Positions 1 to 9,434 of a stretch of 30,235 nt of DNA are shown here, one piece after another. Location: contig JACCUC010000166.1 in the NCBI GenBank assembly GCA_013812065.1, positions 1-30,235 on the forward strand, written 5' to 3'. The stretch comes from Thermoleophilaceae bacterium (GTDB lineage Bacteria; Actinomycetota; Thermoleophilia; Solirubrobacterales; Thermoleophilaceae). The number at the start of each line of letters is the position of its first letter. Position 1 is the first letter of the stretch. Position numbers and translations under genes: made by a program. The notes beneath the pieces were generated by a model. It saw only the letters and a program-made list of their open reading frames with translations, had not been told where the DNA came from and made no database searches.

Positions 1-227
1 CGGATCGCGTCGTTGTTGCCGGCAGCGACGTCACGGAGCGCGCGGACCTGTGCGTCGAGCGGCATCGCCTCGAGCTCGTCGGCTCGCGGCGGCTCGCATG
101 GCGGGGGCGTCTGCTCGGGATCGATCTCGACCGGGATGCCGCCGCGCGGGGTTTGGCGGCCCACCGCGGCTCGACGCTCGTCGCCCCAGTGGCTGCGCGC
201 GCGGCGCGGTTTGTCGCGGTCGTTCAC
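1..227 (-). CDS. Partial phage protein of unknown function, 3' end cut by window edge
   Basis: This reading frame starts with GTG at 227 and runs off the window after 75 codons with no stop. An in-frame TAA lies 15 bases upstream of the GTG, so no earlier start exists. AAGGGG lies only two bases before the GTG, a poor spacing. The visible protein is hydrophilic, with an Arg-rich beginning and a Pro/Glu-rich middle followed by what looks like a helix. I do not recognise the family. Its place directly after the central tail-tip gene suggests a further tail, fibre or lysis protein, but that is inference only. The repeated AAATCGACCC element lies 31 bases upstream, as it does for several structural genes, which supports the start. 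Confidence 0.55.
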   Translation of the reverse strand, partial: MNDRDKPRRARSHWGDERRAAVGRQTPRGGIPVEIDPEQTPPPCEPPRADELEAMPLDAQVRALRDVAAGNNDAI

Positions 228-258
228 TACCCCTTGACGTTAGGCAGCTAACGCGCGC

Positions 259-268
259 GGGTCGATTT
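259..268 (-). promoter_or_regulatory. AAATCGACCC element, copy 1 (before last partial gene)
   Basis: This is an exact copy of the 10-base element on the coding strand. It overlaps the TAA stop of the tail-tip gene and ends 31 bases before the GTG at 227. Function unknown; see the finding on this element. Confidence 0.6.
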
Positions 269-3200
269 AGGTCAGCTTCTGCTCGCGCCCGCGGACGACG
301 ACGCGCCGCAACAACAACGACGGACTCGTCGATCCGTTTGGATCGCCGCCGCCGATTCGGATTGTCGAGCTCGCCACGGTCTCCGACACCGTGAACGCAT
401 TTGCGACGAAGTCGGATGGAGGCAGCGTCTCCTGCTCCACGACGTCCATCTGCGCGCCGAGCTGCTCTGGGAGCTCGAGGCGGTTCCAGCGACCGCGGAC
501 CACCACCGGTGCCGCGATCCATCCGGTGACGGCGCCGTCTACCGTCACGGGGGCCGCAGCGTCGTCCCAGAGCGTGAACTTTGGGAAGCCCGTCGAGTTC
601 GACACCGTGAGGGCGCGCTTGTTTTTCTGGTCGGCCGTGTCGTTGTCGATGCTGGCGATGGTGCCCGCGAGCGCCGGCGTGCCGAGCGCTTCGGCGTAGA
701 TCTCGCCCTCTCGGTGCAGCTGCAGCGGCATAGCCGAAGATACGAGGCCGTAGGTGTTGCCGATCGCGAGCCCCGCGTCCTGGAGCGCCGGTGGGATGGG
801 CTCGACCCCGATCCACACGACATGCGCCACCTCGAATGACTTGGCGCTGGCGTCGGCGATCGCGAGCTTGAGGTGCGCCGTAGGTGTCGCTCCGTTCCAT
901 GCCATCGCGAACGTGAATCGCTGCCACAGCGGGGTCACCACGACCACGCTGGCGCTCTGCACGCCCTCCGAGGCGTCGATGAGCGTCGCCGTGACGTTCT
1001 GCACGGGGTCATACGTGGGGCCGTCCGGGGTCCGCATGTACAGCACGACGCGCACGGTCCCCGCTCCGCTCAACGCGAAGTCGGAGTAGCGGAGCCCGGC
1101 GCCGGCGACGCCGTTCGTCACGCGCACGCCACGCGCGAGCCCCGTGGGGTCCGCGACGTTCTGGGTCAACGTGACGTTCGCCTCGGGACCAACGTGCGAT
1201 CCGCCAGCGTAGGCCGTCGACAACACCTTGTTGGTGTTCACCGCCACGACCGCGACGCCGTGTCCGTCGCCAGCAGCGTCGAGCGTGGCGTGATAGCCGA
1301 TCGGCACGTGCCGCGTCGCATTGCGGACGAGCGTGGCGCCGCGCGCATCCGGCGCCCCGTCGGTCCAGACCGGCAAGCTCGAGGTCCAGCCGAAGATCGC
1401 GTTGATCATCCCGTTGGGGTCTCGGCCGACGAGGTCGATCGACTGGAACTCGGCGAACGTCAGCGCCGCGTCGTAGAGGGACACGCGAGCGATGTCCACG
1501 CCGCCCGTCGCGCTCGCAGGACCGTCGCGGCCGATCCGCAACGGCACGTTGGCGACCGAGAACTGCCCGGTGGCCGTGCTGCTGTTGGCTGCCCCAGTTC
1601 GCTCCATGACGGTGAGGACGCCGGCCTCGTAGGTGATCGCGACGACGTGCGGGGCCTTGTCGCGAACGTCGATGCTGCCTACCGCGGTAGCGGTGCCGCT
1701 CGCCCCCTGGATGGTCGCGACGATCTGGCCCGAGCCGTTGATCGCGATCCCCCACCCGATGCCAGTGACGCTCCGATGACCAACGAGGCCGCAGGCCGCG
1801 GTCATGTCCTCGGTCACGCGGAACGCGACGACGACCGTGAACACGCTGGCCGTGCCGAAGTTGCCGTAGCCCTGAACCTGCAGATCTACCGCGCTCGCGG
1901 CGATCGCGCGAACGAAGCGATAGGCGTCGGTCGACATCACGTCGACCTCGTCCACCGTCCATGGTCCGACGAAACGGGCAGCGCTGTGCGTCAGGCCGTC
2001 GGACCACGCCGCCGTCGCATCGGGGTTGTAGATCGACGAACGCGCCGACGGCAGCACACCGGAGCCGTTCCACAGGATCGGGATCGAGAGCGCGGGAAAT
2101 GCGAGGTACTGGTGCTGCCAGCTCGTTGGCAGCAGCTGGCGCTTGGGGGCGCCGAAGTTGAGGTTGGTCTCGTAGATCGGATCGAGATCTTTGTGGATGC
2201 GGAGGTCCATGTCGTCGAACAGCGCGCCGCCGTTGCCGGACGCCGCCGCGCGCGTTGCCGCGACCGTCACCCGCAGATACACAGCGCCGTTCGGCAACGC
2301 CAGCTTCAGTCGCTCGAGCGTCCAGCCCGAGGAGGCGACGAGCCCGTACGAGGTCGCCGCCGTCGCCACCGTCGCGATGACGACCGAGACGGCATCGAGC
2401 ACCTCGAGCGTCACGGTGCCGGTGTCGCCGGCGATCGCGTTCGCGCGCGCGAACGACATCACCGCCGCGCCGTACTGGTAGTTCGCGGGGATCGCGACGG
2501 TCTGCGACATCGACGCGGAGGCGAACGGCCCGCCCTGCCGTCCCGCGCCGTCATACGCCGATGCCCCCAACGTGTTGACGAAGGCAGCGCGACCAACCCA
2601 GTCGGTGTCATCGGCGATGACGACGGTGAAGGACGCGTTACCGAGGAGCTGTCCAAAAGCCTGCTCGACGTGGAGCTCGACGCCGGTGACGCCTGCGAGC
2701 GACAGCGTGTTCGTCACGCCGACGAGCTCGATGCCCACGGTCACCGTGGTCGCGCCAGACGGGATCACGATCGAGTGCTCGCTCCTCGTCCAGAAGCCGG
2801 TCTCCCCCACCACGTTGCTCGAGGTCGACGTCGTGGCGCCCGCGGCGATCGTGACGCGCGAGTAGTCGTTCAGGTCGCCCGAGAAGTTCCGCGTGTACCA
2901 GACGACGCGCGCCTTGAGCCCGCGCGGCTTGTAGCCGGTGACGTCGATCGTCTGCGAGAACTTCGTGATGTTCGCGACCTCCGTCAGCGCCTGGAACCAG
3001 CGGCCGTTCGCGCTGGCCTGCAGCGAGCTCGTGCCCTGCAGCGGGCCGACGGTCCCGGTGACGTTGGTCCACGGCGCGATGGCGACGTACTGCGCCGAGC
3101 CTGCGGCGAGCAGGTTGCGCGAGCGGTGCGCGCTGACACGGACCTTCTCGTCCATCCACGACACGCTGCCGAGGCTGCCCACGGTGCGAAGCGAGACGTC

Positions 3201-5702
3201 GATCTCCCCGTGACCTGCGATGCCGAGCAGGACCCCGACCGTGCTGACCGCGGCGTTCGCGAGTGCGCCCTGCGCAACGGCCTCAGCCTCGCCGACCTTC
3301 TGGGCGATCACCGCCCACGTTGCTCCGGTCTGGACCGCGTAGGCCGTCGCGTCATCGCCGCGGACGACGGATGTAGCGTTCTCGGACCGCTGCCGCCAGG
3401 TCGCATCCATGCCGCCCTCGAAGCTCGAGACGGCCTTGTACGCAAAGGCCGCGCCTGGCACCCCACCAGTGCCGACGATCGACTCGAGCGCGTTCACGGC
3501 GAAGTCGGCGCCGCGGTACGGCTTCTGGACCCGGCTCGCTGCCCCCAGGAAGCTTGTCTCGCTGCCGGCGAACGCCACTCGGTCAGTCAGGCGGTCGCCG
3601 TAGTCGCCGCCCGCGCGCAGCGACGCGTCGGCGGACTCGCCGCGGAGATGGGGTCGGACGCCGACCCCGGGAAAGTCGACGAAGAACAGGACGTCGCCGG
3701 CGACGTGGTCCCGCGGCGCGGTGTCGTGCAGACCACGCCACACGTTGTTCAACCGGTAGGCGCCGCCGCCAAGAACCGTGACGCTCTCGAAGGCGAGGAG
3801 CTCGTCGCCGACCTGCACGAGGTTTGCGCCGCCGGCCACCTGGCCTACCGACGCAGCGAGACCACCGTCGTAGATCGACGCGCTCGCGTTCGTCTCGAAG
3901 GCCGTCGCGAGCTGACCCGACACGCCGCTGATCGTGATGCCCGTCGTCGTGTCGTATGGCGCGAGCGTTCGCGCGTAGTTGGCGGTCAGTACGCCCGTCG
4001 TCGACCAGGTCTGCGATGAGACGTCGGACGCGTACGGCGCTGAGCCCGTACGCGAGGTGGCGAACCAGCCGGTCGCGGGCTGCTCGGTCTCCTTGCGTGC
4101 CGCAGCGAGCAGTCGTGGCGACGTGGAATCGCCCACGGCGCCCTGCTGATACGCGAGGCGGGCGAGCCAGAGCGGGGCCTCGGCGACGCGGCGGCGGCGG
4201 ACCGGATAGACATCGGTCGGCGTGGCGACCACGACGCCGGGGGCGATGGCTCCGAGCTGCTGATCGAACACGTCCTCGATGAGCGACACGCGGATGCCGC
4301 CGTTCGCGAGCTGACCGGTATCCACGTCCAGGACGCGGAAGACCTTGCCGACGATCCCGTACTTCGGCCAGTTCGCCTTGAGCGCCTGGCCGAGCGTGAG
4401 CGCGTGGAACTGACGGTTGAGGGTCACCGTGCACGTCATGATCGGGCGGCCCACAACCGCCATGTCACGCGCGCCGAGCTTCGCCGCGAGATCCGCGGTC
4501 ATGCAGTACGGGTAGTCGATCGTCCGTGGGCGGGGTCGGTTCTTCTGCCCGATTGCATTCGCGAGTCGCTTTGCAGGGACGGTGTCCGGCTTGTACTGCT
4601 TCGCGCGATGCGTGAACGAGATGTCGATGTGGTTCGCCGTCTCCATCCAGCTCGTGATGTCGACCGTCGGACGGCCGATCGTGTTGTCGACGTTCATCTC
4701 CTGCAGCGTTGCCGGATCGACCGCTCGGATCAGGCGCAGCTTCACGAGGCCGGTCGACGGATCCTGGTACACGACGCCCTCGACCTGATCGAGCAGCGCG
4801 GTGATGACGGCGGAGATGTCTTCGTCGGCGCGGATCGCGGCGGAGCAGCCGTTCCCCTCGGTCAGAAGAATGGGCGCCGCCGCGGCAAAGCTCGCGAGGT
4901 CAACGCGTGCAACGTCGTAGCCGAGCTTGAACACCGCGCCGCAGATCAGGTCGTAGAGGACCCATGCCGGATTCGCGTCGAGGATGTTGATCGCGTCGGG
5001 GTCAACGACCGACACGACCGCGGAGAGCGGCGGAACCTGGGACGCCTCACCGAACGTCAGCGTGCTGAACGTCTTCAGGTCCGCGATGACCGCGAGCAGC
5101 ATCTGGTTGCGGTACCCCGGCACCAACGAACGATCCGTCTTCGGGTCGTTGTGGAAGCAGAGATCGATGCGCTTCATCAGCGCGGTGTTGACGCTCGGAT
5201 ACGTCGTGATGATCTGGTCGGCGCGCCCGTCGAAGAACTCGAGGTAGCAATTGATCTCGCCGCCTTGCCCTTCGCCGCCGAAGCTGGTCTGCGACAGGAT
5301 GCTGTTGCCGTGGGTAAGGACGCCGCCTGGGAGGTTGGTGATGGTGAGCTTGGTATCGCCGAGTGATGCGCTGCGAAGGACGGGGGCGCTCCAGAAACCT
5401 GCGCTTGGCAGGTTCTTCGACGCAGGGACCCCGAGGACGAACAGCATGCTTGCGCTGTACTTGTTCGTCTGCGTCGCGGGCTGCAGCGTGAAGTCGAACA
5501 GCCCGCCCCACACGAGCACGGGGCTGTCGATTCGGACGGTCCCGTAGACGATCGGCACCGGCGTCCCGACGGTGGTCAGGGGGAACTCGAGATTGTCGGG
5601 GCGCGGCGGTGGCGGTTTCGGCTGGCCGCCGGCCATGTGCTTGCTCAACGCGCCAAGCCCCCACGAGACGCCCATCTGAATCGCGATCATCTGGAGCCCC
5701 AT
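267..5702 (-). CDS. Central tail tip / host specificity protein (gpJ-like), 1811 aa, with lectin-like modules
   Basis: This is the largest gene and sits at the end of the tail module, where lambda J lies. Residues 36-60 contain the typical opening of putative phage tail (Phage-tail_3-like) proteins, with VPIVYGTVRI, and the first roughly 490 residues look like the tail-hub part. The rest is low in charge and rich in Gly, Ala, Thr and Ser. It holds several beta-sandwich-like segments: about 860-1020, 1030-1170 (carbohydrate-binding-module-like, ending FDDMDLRIH), 1235-1425 (LamG/concanavalin-like) and 1500-1620. From the family, the hub should close the tail tube and contact the receptor. The lectin-like modules suggest binding to surface glycans (inference). 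ATG at 5702 is two bases after the stop of the gpL-like gene. The hub assignment is fairly safe; the module boundaries are approximate. Confidence 0.85.
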   Translation of the reverse strand: MGLQMIAIQMGVSWGLGALSKHMAGGQPKPPPPRPDNLEFPLTTVGTPVPIVYGTVRIDSPVLVWGGLFDFTLQPATQTNKYSASMLFVLGVPASKNLPSAGFWSAPVLRSASLGDTKLTITNLPGGVLTHGNSILSQTSFGGEGQGGEINCYLEFFDGRADQIITTYPSVNTALMKRIDLCFHNDPKTDRSLVPGYRNQMLLAVIADLKTFSTLTFGEASQVPPLSAVVSVVDPDAINILDANPAWVLYDLICGAVFKLGYDVARVDLASFAAAAPILLTEGNGCSAAIRADEDISAVITALLDQVEGVVYQDPSTGLVKLRLIRAVDPATLQEMNVDNTIGRPTVDITSWMETANHIDISFTHRAKQYKPDTVPAKRLANAIGQKNRPRPRTIDYPYCMTADLAAKLGARDMAVVGRPIMTCTVTLNRQFHALTLGQALKANWPKYGIVGKVFRVLDVDTGQLANGGIRVSLIEDVFDQQLGAIAPGVVVATPTDVYPVRRRRVAEAPLWLARLAYQQGAVGDSTSPRLLAAARKETEQPATGWFATSRTGSAPYASDVSSQTWSTTGVLTANYARTLAPYDTTTGITISGVSGQLATAFETNASASIYDGGLAASVGQVAGGANLVQVGDELLAFESVTVLGGGAYRLNNVWRGLHDTAPRDHVAGDVLFFVDFPGVGVRPHLRGESADASLRAGGDYGDRLTDRVAFAGSETSFLGAASRVQKPYRGADFAVNALESIVGTGGVPGAAFAYKAVSSFEGGMDATWRQRSENATSVVRGDDATAYAVQTGATWAVIAQKVGEAEAVAQGALANAAVSTVGVLLGIAGHGEIDVSLRTVGSLGSVSWMDEKVRVSAHRSRNLLAAGSAQYVAIAPWTNVTGTVGPLQGTSSLQASANGRWFQALTEVANITKFSQTIDVTGYKPRGLKARVVWYTRNFSGDLNDYSRVTIAAGATTSTSSNVVGETGFWTRSEHSIVIPSGATTVTVGIELVGVTNTLSLAGVTGVELHVEQAFGQLLGNASFTVVIADDTDWVGRAAFVNTLGASAYDGAGRQGGPFASASMSQTVAIPANYQYGAAVMSFARANAIAGDTGTVTLEVLDAVSVVIATVATAATSYGLVASSGWTLERLKLALPNGAVYLRVTVAATRAAASGNGGALFDDMDLRIHKDLDPIYETNLNFGAPKRQLLPTSWQHQYLAFPALSIPILWNGSGVLPSARSSIYNPDATAAWSDGLTHSAARFVGPWTVDEVDVMSTDAYRFVRAIAASAVDLQVQGYGNFGTASVFTVVVAFRVTEDMTAACGLVGHRSVTGIGWGIAINGSGQIVATIQGASGTATAVGSIDVRDKAPHVVAITYEAGVLTVMERTGAANSSTATGQFSVANVPLRIGRDGPASATGGVDIARVSLYDAALTFAEFQSIDLVGRDPNGMINAIFGWTSSLPVWTDGAPDARGATLVRNATRHVPIGYHATLDAAGDGHGVAVVAVNTNKVLSTAYAGGSHVGPEANVTLTQNVADPTGLARGVRVTNGVAGAGLRYSDFALSGAGTVRVVLYMRTPDGPTYDPVQNVTATLIDASEGVQSASVVVVTPLWQRFTFAMAWNGATPTAHLKLAIADASAKSFEVAHVVWIGVEPIPPALQDAGLAIGNTYGLVSSAMPLQLHREGEIYAEALGTPALAGTIASIDNDTADQKNKRALTVSNSTGFPKFTLWDDAAAPVTVDGAVTGWIAAPVVVRGRWNRLELPEQLGAQMDVVEQETLPPSDFVANAFTVSETVASSTIRIGGGDPNGSTSPSLLLRRVVVRGREQKLT

Positions 5703-5704
5703 GA

Positions 5705-6544
5705 CTACAAGGCTCCCTTGAGAATGTCCCAGACGCTTTTCGGCTTCGGGTGGACCGGCGTGCTCGGGTTCACCTCGGGCAGGTCCGGGTGCCCGCCGAA
5801 GTTGCCGACGTTGTTGTACTTATCGCGGCACGTTTTGATCAGCCCGTCGCATCCAGACGCCACGTTCATGACGTTGCCGGGCGCAAGCGTGGTGAATGGA
5901 ACGTCGACGACGAAGGTGGTGCCGGTCTGGTTGAGAATGCTGCGTCGCTCGCCTGTCACCGTGTGCACCATCTCGCCATGCTTGGCCCATCCGTCTGCGA
6001 GCGGGTACACCGTGACCCCGATTGTCGCGCCTGCGACGGTCGAGACCTGTACTGCGGCATCGGTTCGCGGCGCCTGGCAGCCAGGCCCGTAGAGCGCATG
6101 CGGACACGTGCGCCCGGCCTTGAGAATCGGGATGCGTACGTCGAAGGCCACATCGATCGTCGCGGGCACACGTAGACGCGCGTATTGATCATCGGTGGAG
6201 ATGGACGCGACGACGCCGTCCCAGATCTGCATGGGCGTGTCGCTCGGGTTGTGGAATCGCTGAATCTTCAGGGTCGCGTCCCGCGGGGGCACACCGTTGC
6301 CGAGGAGCGCCAGCGTGAGCGGGTGATCGACGGGGAGTGTGATCGTGAGCTCGCGCCGCTGTCCCAGCGGCACGGACGTCGCGTTGCTGCGGCTGATCGC
6401 GATCGCCGAGTACGTGACGCCCCCGAAGGTCTCGTCGTCCTTCGAGCTCGTCAGGTTAAAGGAGCCGATCGTCGCCAGCGCGAACGAGTAGATCTCGCGC
6501 GGCTGAGCGTCCTGGATCGAGGTCTCGCTGGTCTCGTACGTCAT
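5705..6544 (-). CDS. Tail tip protein, BR0599/DUF2163-like (lambda gpL-like), 279 aa
   Basis: The C-terminal half matches the Phage_BR0599 pattern: CPHALYGPGC (Cys147, Cys156), then GCDGLIKTC (Cys232, Cys239) followed by the YNNVGNFGGHPDLPE segment. Four cysteines in this arrangement resemble those that hold a [4Fe-4S] cluster in lambda gpL, so this is probably an iron-sulfur tail-tip protein; cluster binding here is inferred. The N-terminal part resembles DUF2163. The ATG at 6544 overlaps the stop of the upstream tail gene by four bases (ATGA), and the tip gene follows two bases after its stop. That order (Dit-like, gpL-like, gpJ-like) is usual for siphoviruses of Gram-negative bacteria. Confidence 0.85.
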   Translation of the reverse strand: MTYETSETSIQDAQPREIYSFALATIGSFNLTSSKDDETFGGVTYSAIAISRSNATSVPLGQRRELTITLPVDHPLTLALLGNGVPPRDATLKIQRFHNPSDTPMQIWDGVVASISTDDQYARLRVPATIDVAFDVRIPILKAGRTCPHALYGPGCQAPRTDAAVQVSTVAGATIGVTVYPLADGWAKHGEMVHTVTGERRSILNQTGTTFVVDVPFTTLAPGNVMNVASGCDGLIKTCRDKYNNVGNFGGHPDLPEVNPSTPVHPKPKSVWDILKGAL

Positions 6545-7998
6545 TGCTGCACGACCGTCGCCATCGGCGAACTTTCAAAGGTGGCGTCACGCCACGTCAC
6601 GCTGATCGCGTCGGTGGCGAAACGGACTGTCTCGAGGAATTCGATGCGCGCGAGTGCGCCCGTTGCTGCAGCAGCGAGCGTCAGGTTTTGCGTGCCATTG
6701 CCGTTGTCGCTACATGCCGTGACCGTGCGGTACGCGATCGAGCCATCGGCCTTCGTGAGCTTCACGCGTCGATGCGCGAGGCTCGGGTACCAGTCGTTGA
6801 CGTAGTCCGCGCCGGTGATCACCAGCGTGCCCGAGCTCGCGTCGCCGACCGGCAGCATGTCGGGTCGGTTTGTCGGCAGCAGGAACGCGACCTGACGACC
6901 TCGCACGGTCGACAGGAACTTCTTGAACCACTGCCACTCAGCGGTCGTGTCGGACGCGAGACGAATCGCGCGGCCCCAGTTCGAGGCGTCGCTGGTCGAC
7001 CATGACGAGATCTTCGCGCCCAGGTCGACGAGCTCGGCGCCGGTGTAGATCGGTTGCGAGGCGACATCGAGCGCCACGCCGCGATCCCAGACTGGCATCC
7101 CGTCGTGGGTGGTGACGGTTGCCCCAACACCCCACGTCGATGTCGCGCCGTAGCCCGAGAGCGCCTCGCGCGCGACGAGGTCCCATCGGCCGAGGTTGTT
7201 GAGGTGTCGCCCGAACCCCTGCTCCGCCTCGAGGTACACCGCCAGCGCCGGCATCACGCGCGCACCAGCAACCGCGACCGCGCTCAGGTTCGCGTTGATC
7301 GGGATCGTTGCGCCCGATGGAGCGCTGCTGATCGTGGCCTCCGCCTGGACGCCAAGCGGTGACACCACGACGATCCGCTGCCCGGGGTTCGCCCAGTCAC
7401 AGTGCGTGAGCGAATGGACGGTGATGTTCGTCGTGGTCGATGACGCGATCGTCATCTCCTCGTGCGCCAGCCCGAGCAGGAACGTCGGGGCGTCGGCTCC
7501 AACATCGGCCAGCGTGCCGAGGACACTACGCATCTGCGTGTCGGACAGCAGCGAGCTGAACTCGAAGCGCTGCCGCGGCGTTCGGAGCAGGGACGCGCGT
7601 GTCTCCTTCCCTGACCACGCCGGCTGCACGTCCGTAAGCCACTCGTACGTGATCGTCGCGCCCTCAATGTCCATCGCGAACGTCGCGGACCCCGCAGGGC
7701 CGACGGGCGTCACGGTGGCGTCTGCGATCACCTGCGGCGGACGAACGACGCGACCTCGAGGGTGCCGCGCCGCGTCCCGCCACGGCATTTGCGAGACCCG
7801 CACCGGCGCGAACGAGGCGAGCGGCGGTGCTGACGGCTGCATGGGGACGAACGCCCCCCGCGCACGCAAGTGGACGCGCGACTGCGCGCGCACGACGGGG
7901 GCCGGCCGTGTCAGCGCTGCGACGCCGGCGGGCACGCTCGGCGGTGTCGCCCCTGACAGCAGGAGTTTTGCCGCTGCCGTGCCGTCCCACCAGAACAC
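6541..7998 (-). CDS. Putative distal tail (Dit-like) protein, 485 aa
   Basis: The gene sits between small tail genes and the gpL-like gene, the usual place for a distal tail or tail-tip scaffold protein. The central segment contains WKGS/WSGK-type features around an Ile-Thr-Tyr-Glu-Trp stretch. The C-terminal third has WQWFKKFLSTVRGRQVAF followed by LPTNRPD. A long aromatic-rich helix followed by RGRxxxFxLP is typical of tail proteins near the tip in lambda- and B3-like phages. About 100 N-terminal residues are Pro/Ala/Arg-rich and look disordered. The start is GTG at 7998, directly after the TAA of the upstream gene, with no clear Shine-Dalgarno, so the true start could be further in. Family placement is by context and motif, not certain. 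Confidence 0.6.
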   Translation of the reverse strand: MFWWDGTAAAKLLLSGATPPSVPAGVAALTRPAPVVRAQSRVHLRARGAFVPMQPSAPPLASFAPVRVSQMPWRDAARHPRGRVVRPPQVIADATVTPVGPAGSATFAMDIEGATITYEWLTDVQPAWSGKETRASLLRTPRQRFEFSSLLSDTQMRSVLGTLADVGADAPTFLLGLAHEEMTIASSTTTNITVHSLTHCDWANPGQRIVVVSPLGVQAEATISSAPSGATIPINANLSAVAVAGARVMPALAVYLEAEQGFGRHLNNLGRWDLVAREALSGYGATSTWGVGATVTTHDGMPVWDRGVALDVASQPIYTGAELVDLGAKISSWSTSDASNWGRAIRLASDTTAEWQWFKKFLSTVRGRQVAFLLPTNRPDMLPVGDASSGTLVITGADYVNDWYPSLAHRRVKLTKADGSIAYRTVTACSDNGNGTQNLTLAAAATGALARIEFLETVRFATDAISVTWRDATFESSPMATVVQQ

Positions 7999-8346
7999 TT
8001 ACGTCACCTGTCGGACCGACCACTTGATTGAGCGATCGGTGCCCGCGATCTTCTTGACGGTGAAGTCCCAACCCTCGGTGAGGATGAACATCGGCGAGAC
8101 GAACAGCTCGCTCTGAACACCGCTGAGGTACCAACGCATGAAGGGAGCCTGCGTCCCGGCGTTCGCCTTCTCGTACGCGGCGACCAGGTACTCGTCGCCG
8201 GCGGCCATCGCCGAGAAGTCGACGAACGTCTGCGCGATGCAGTCGTCGACACGCGGGGAGGCCGCCGAGTACGCGGCGTTCTGCGGGAGGCTGAACTCGG
8301 TCACCCCGATGGTCGCGGTGTTCTTGAGCGTGTCACTGATCGGCAT
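7999..8346 (-). CDS. Small tail-module protein of unknown function, 115 aa
   Basis: Unrecognised protein of moderate size with mixed beta-strand character and no cysteine cluster, signal peptide or membrane segment. The ATG at 8346 has a strong Shine-Dalgarno, AAGGAG, eight bases upstream. It ends in TAA directly against the GTG of the Dit-like gene, so the two are co-translated. The C-terminal half (WYLSGVQSELFVSP onward) looks like one compact domain. It is probably a structural or assembly component of the tail tip because every neighbour is, but nothing in the sequence proves this. Confidence 0.75.
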   Translation of the reverse strand: MPISDTLKNTATIGVTEFSLPQNAAYSAASPRVDDCIAQTFVDFSAMAAGDEYLVAAYEKANAGTQAPFMRWYLSGVQSELFVSPMFILTEGWDFTVKKIAGTDRSIKWSVRQVT

Positions 8347-8357
8347 CGTGGTTCTCC

Positions 8358-8576
8358 TTAGACGAGCACGGGGCCGTCGAGTCCGAGTTGCTCGAGCTTG
8401 TGTGCGGGAAGCTGCACGTTCACCGTCACCTCGACGAAGTTGTCGGCGCGGCGGACGATGCTGGTGAGGTTGACGTTGAATGCGTGGAGCTGGCGCACGA
8501 GGTTGCCGAGACGCACGTACGCAGCCTCTCGCGTTGCGAGCGTCACCGCAGCCTTCGAGGTGTAGAGGTACGGCAT
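8358..8576 (-). CDS. Small tail-module protein of unknown function, 72 aa
   Basis: Short protein with no family I recognise. It begins with a Tyr-containing leader, then shows a helix (about residues 10-35) and alternating hydrophobic residues consistent with two strands (FVEVTVNVQL). The ATG at 8576 overlaps the TGA of the upstream 285-residue gene by one base (TGATG), so translation is probably coupled. Base composition and codon use match its neighbours. It may be a small tail-assembly or minor structural subunit (inference from context only). Confidence 0.7.
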   Translation of the reverse strand: MPYLYTSKAAVTLATREAAYVRLGNLVRQLHAFNVNLTSIVRRADNFVEVTVNVQLPAHKLEQLGLDGPVLV

Positions 8577-9433
8577 CAGTAGACTCCGTAAACGGCGATG
8601 CTCGGTGTTTGCGACGCCGTCGTGCTCTGCACGCGCGCGTAGATCGCGGAGCCCGCCGGCACGTTGGCCGGAGTCAGCGCGACGCGCTTCGTGAGCGTCT
8701 CGTTCGTGTCCGTTCGGAAGTCGGCGTTGCGGATCACGCGCCGCGTGCTCGCGGCGTCGATTCCGATGTCGACCCAGTTCGCCGAGTAGAACATTCCCGC
8801 CGAATTGTAACCAACGCCCAGTTCCATATACCGATAGCGCTTCGTCGACGATCCGAGGAGCGTGTATGCGCCCTCGTCGGCGCCGCCAGACGTGATGCCG
8901 GTCCCCGCGGACGTTCCGGTCGATGCACCGATCGTCTCGACGCCGGAACCCGCCCAGATCAGTTCGGGATGCGTCGGCTTCCCGCGCACGATCGCGCTGA
9001 CCTGGAAGGCGGTCAGGGTAGCGCTGTTAACGGAAGCCTTGGCAGCGATCGAAGTCCCAGCCTTGATGCGAAGCGGAAACTTGAACGTAACTCCGCCAGC
9101 TGGCCACTCTCCAGAATCGGCAGCTAGACTCGTCGGTCCGCAAACGAGGTGCAGAATCTTGTCGGTGTACGTAGTCCCGCCGGCCTCGTCGAAGCCGATG
9201 GTGACCATCGTGTCGCGAGCAGTTCCGGTGATGGCGGAGTTGTTGACCAAGATCTCCAACTCGTAACAATCGAAGTCGATCGGCAGGCTCGAAGCGGTTC
9301 CGAGGATCTGTGCGTAGGTGCCGAACGCGTTTTGTGCTGGCGTGACGGAGACACCCTGACCGCCGGCAGGCTGGGTTCCGTCGGTGATCCGGTTGACCTC
9401 GTACAGGAATTCGTTGACGTAGGGGCTGAGCAT
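8576..9433 (-). CDS. Putative tail structural protein, 285 aa
   Basis: The open frame extends further upstream, but that part overlaps the preceding zinc-finger gene. The ATG at 9433 sits just after that gene's TAA and gives the most natural N-terminus (MLSPYVNEFLYEV). The protein is Thr/Ser/Gly/Ala-rich with many short beta-strand-like stretches and few charges, as in phage structural proteins that form beta sandwiches. Only one weak hydrophobic stretch is seen and no catalytic motif. It ends AVYGVY. It lies between the tape measure and tail-tip genes, so a tail accessory, fibre or decoration subunit is likely; I cannot name the family. Confidence 0.75.
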   Translation of the reverse strand: MLSPYVNEFLYEVNRITDGTQPAGGQGVSVTPAQNAFGTYAQILGTASSLPIDFDCYELEILVNNSAITGTARDTMVTIGFDEAGGTTYTDKILHLVCGPTSLAADSGEWPAGGVTFKFPLRIKAGTSIAAKASVNSATLTAFQVSAIVRGKPTHPELIWAGSGVETIGASTGTSAGTGITSGGADEGAYTLLGSSTKRYRYMELGVGYNSAGMFYSANWVDIGIDAASTRRVIRNADFRTDTNETLTKRVALTPANVPAGSAIYARVQSTTASQTPSIAVYGVY

Positions 9434-9434
9434 T

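Noticed and set aside
873..4019. Long plus-strand open frame (1048 codons) opposite the tail tip gene
   Set aside because: Arg/His/Asp-rich composition typical of antisense frames in GC-rich DNA, no ribosome binding site or domain, and fully opposite a well-supported gene.
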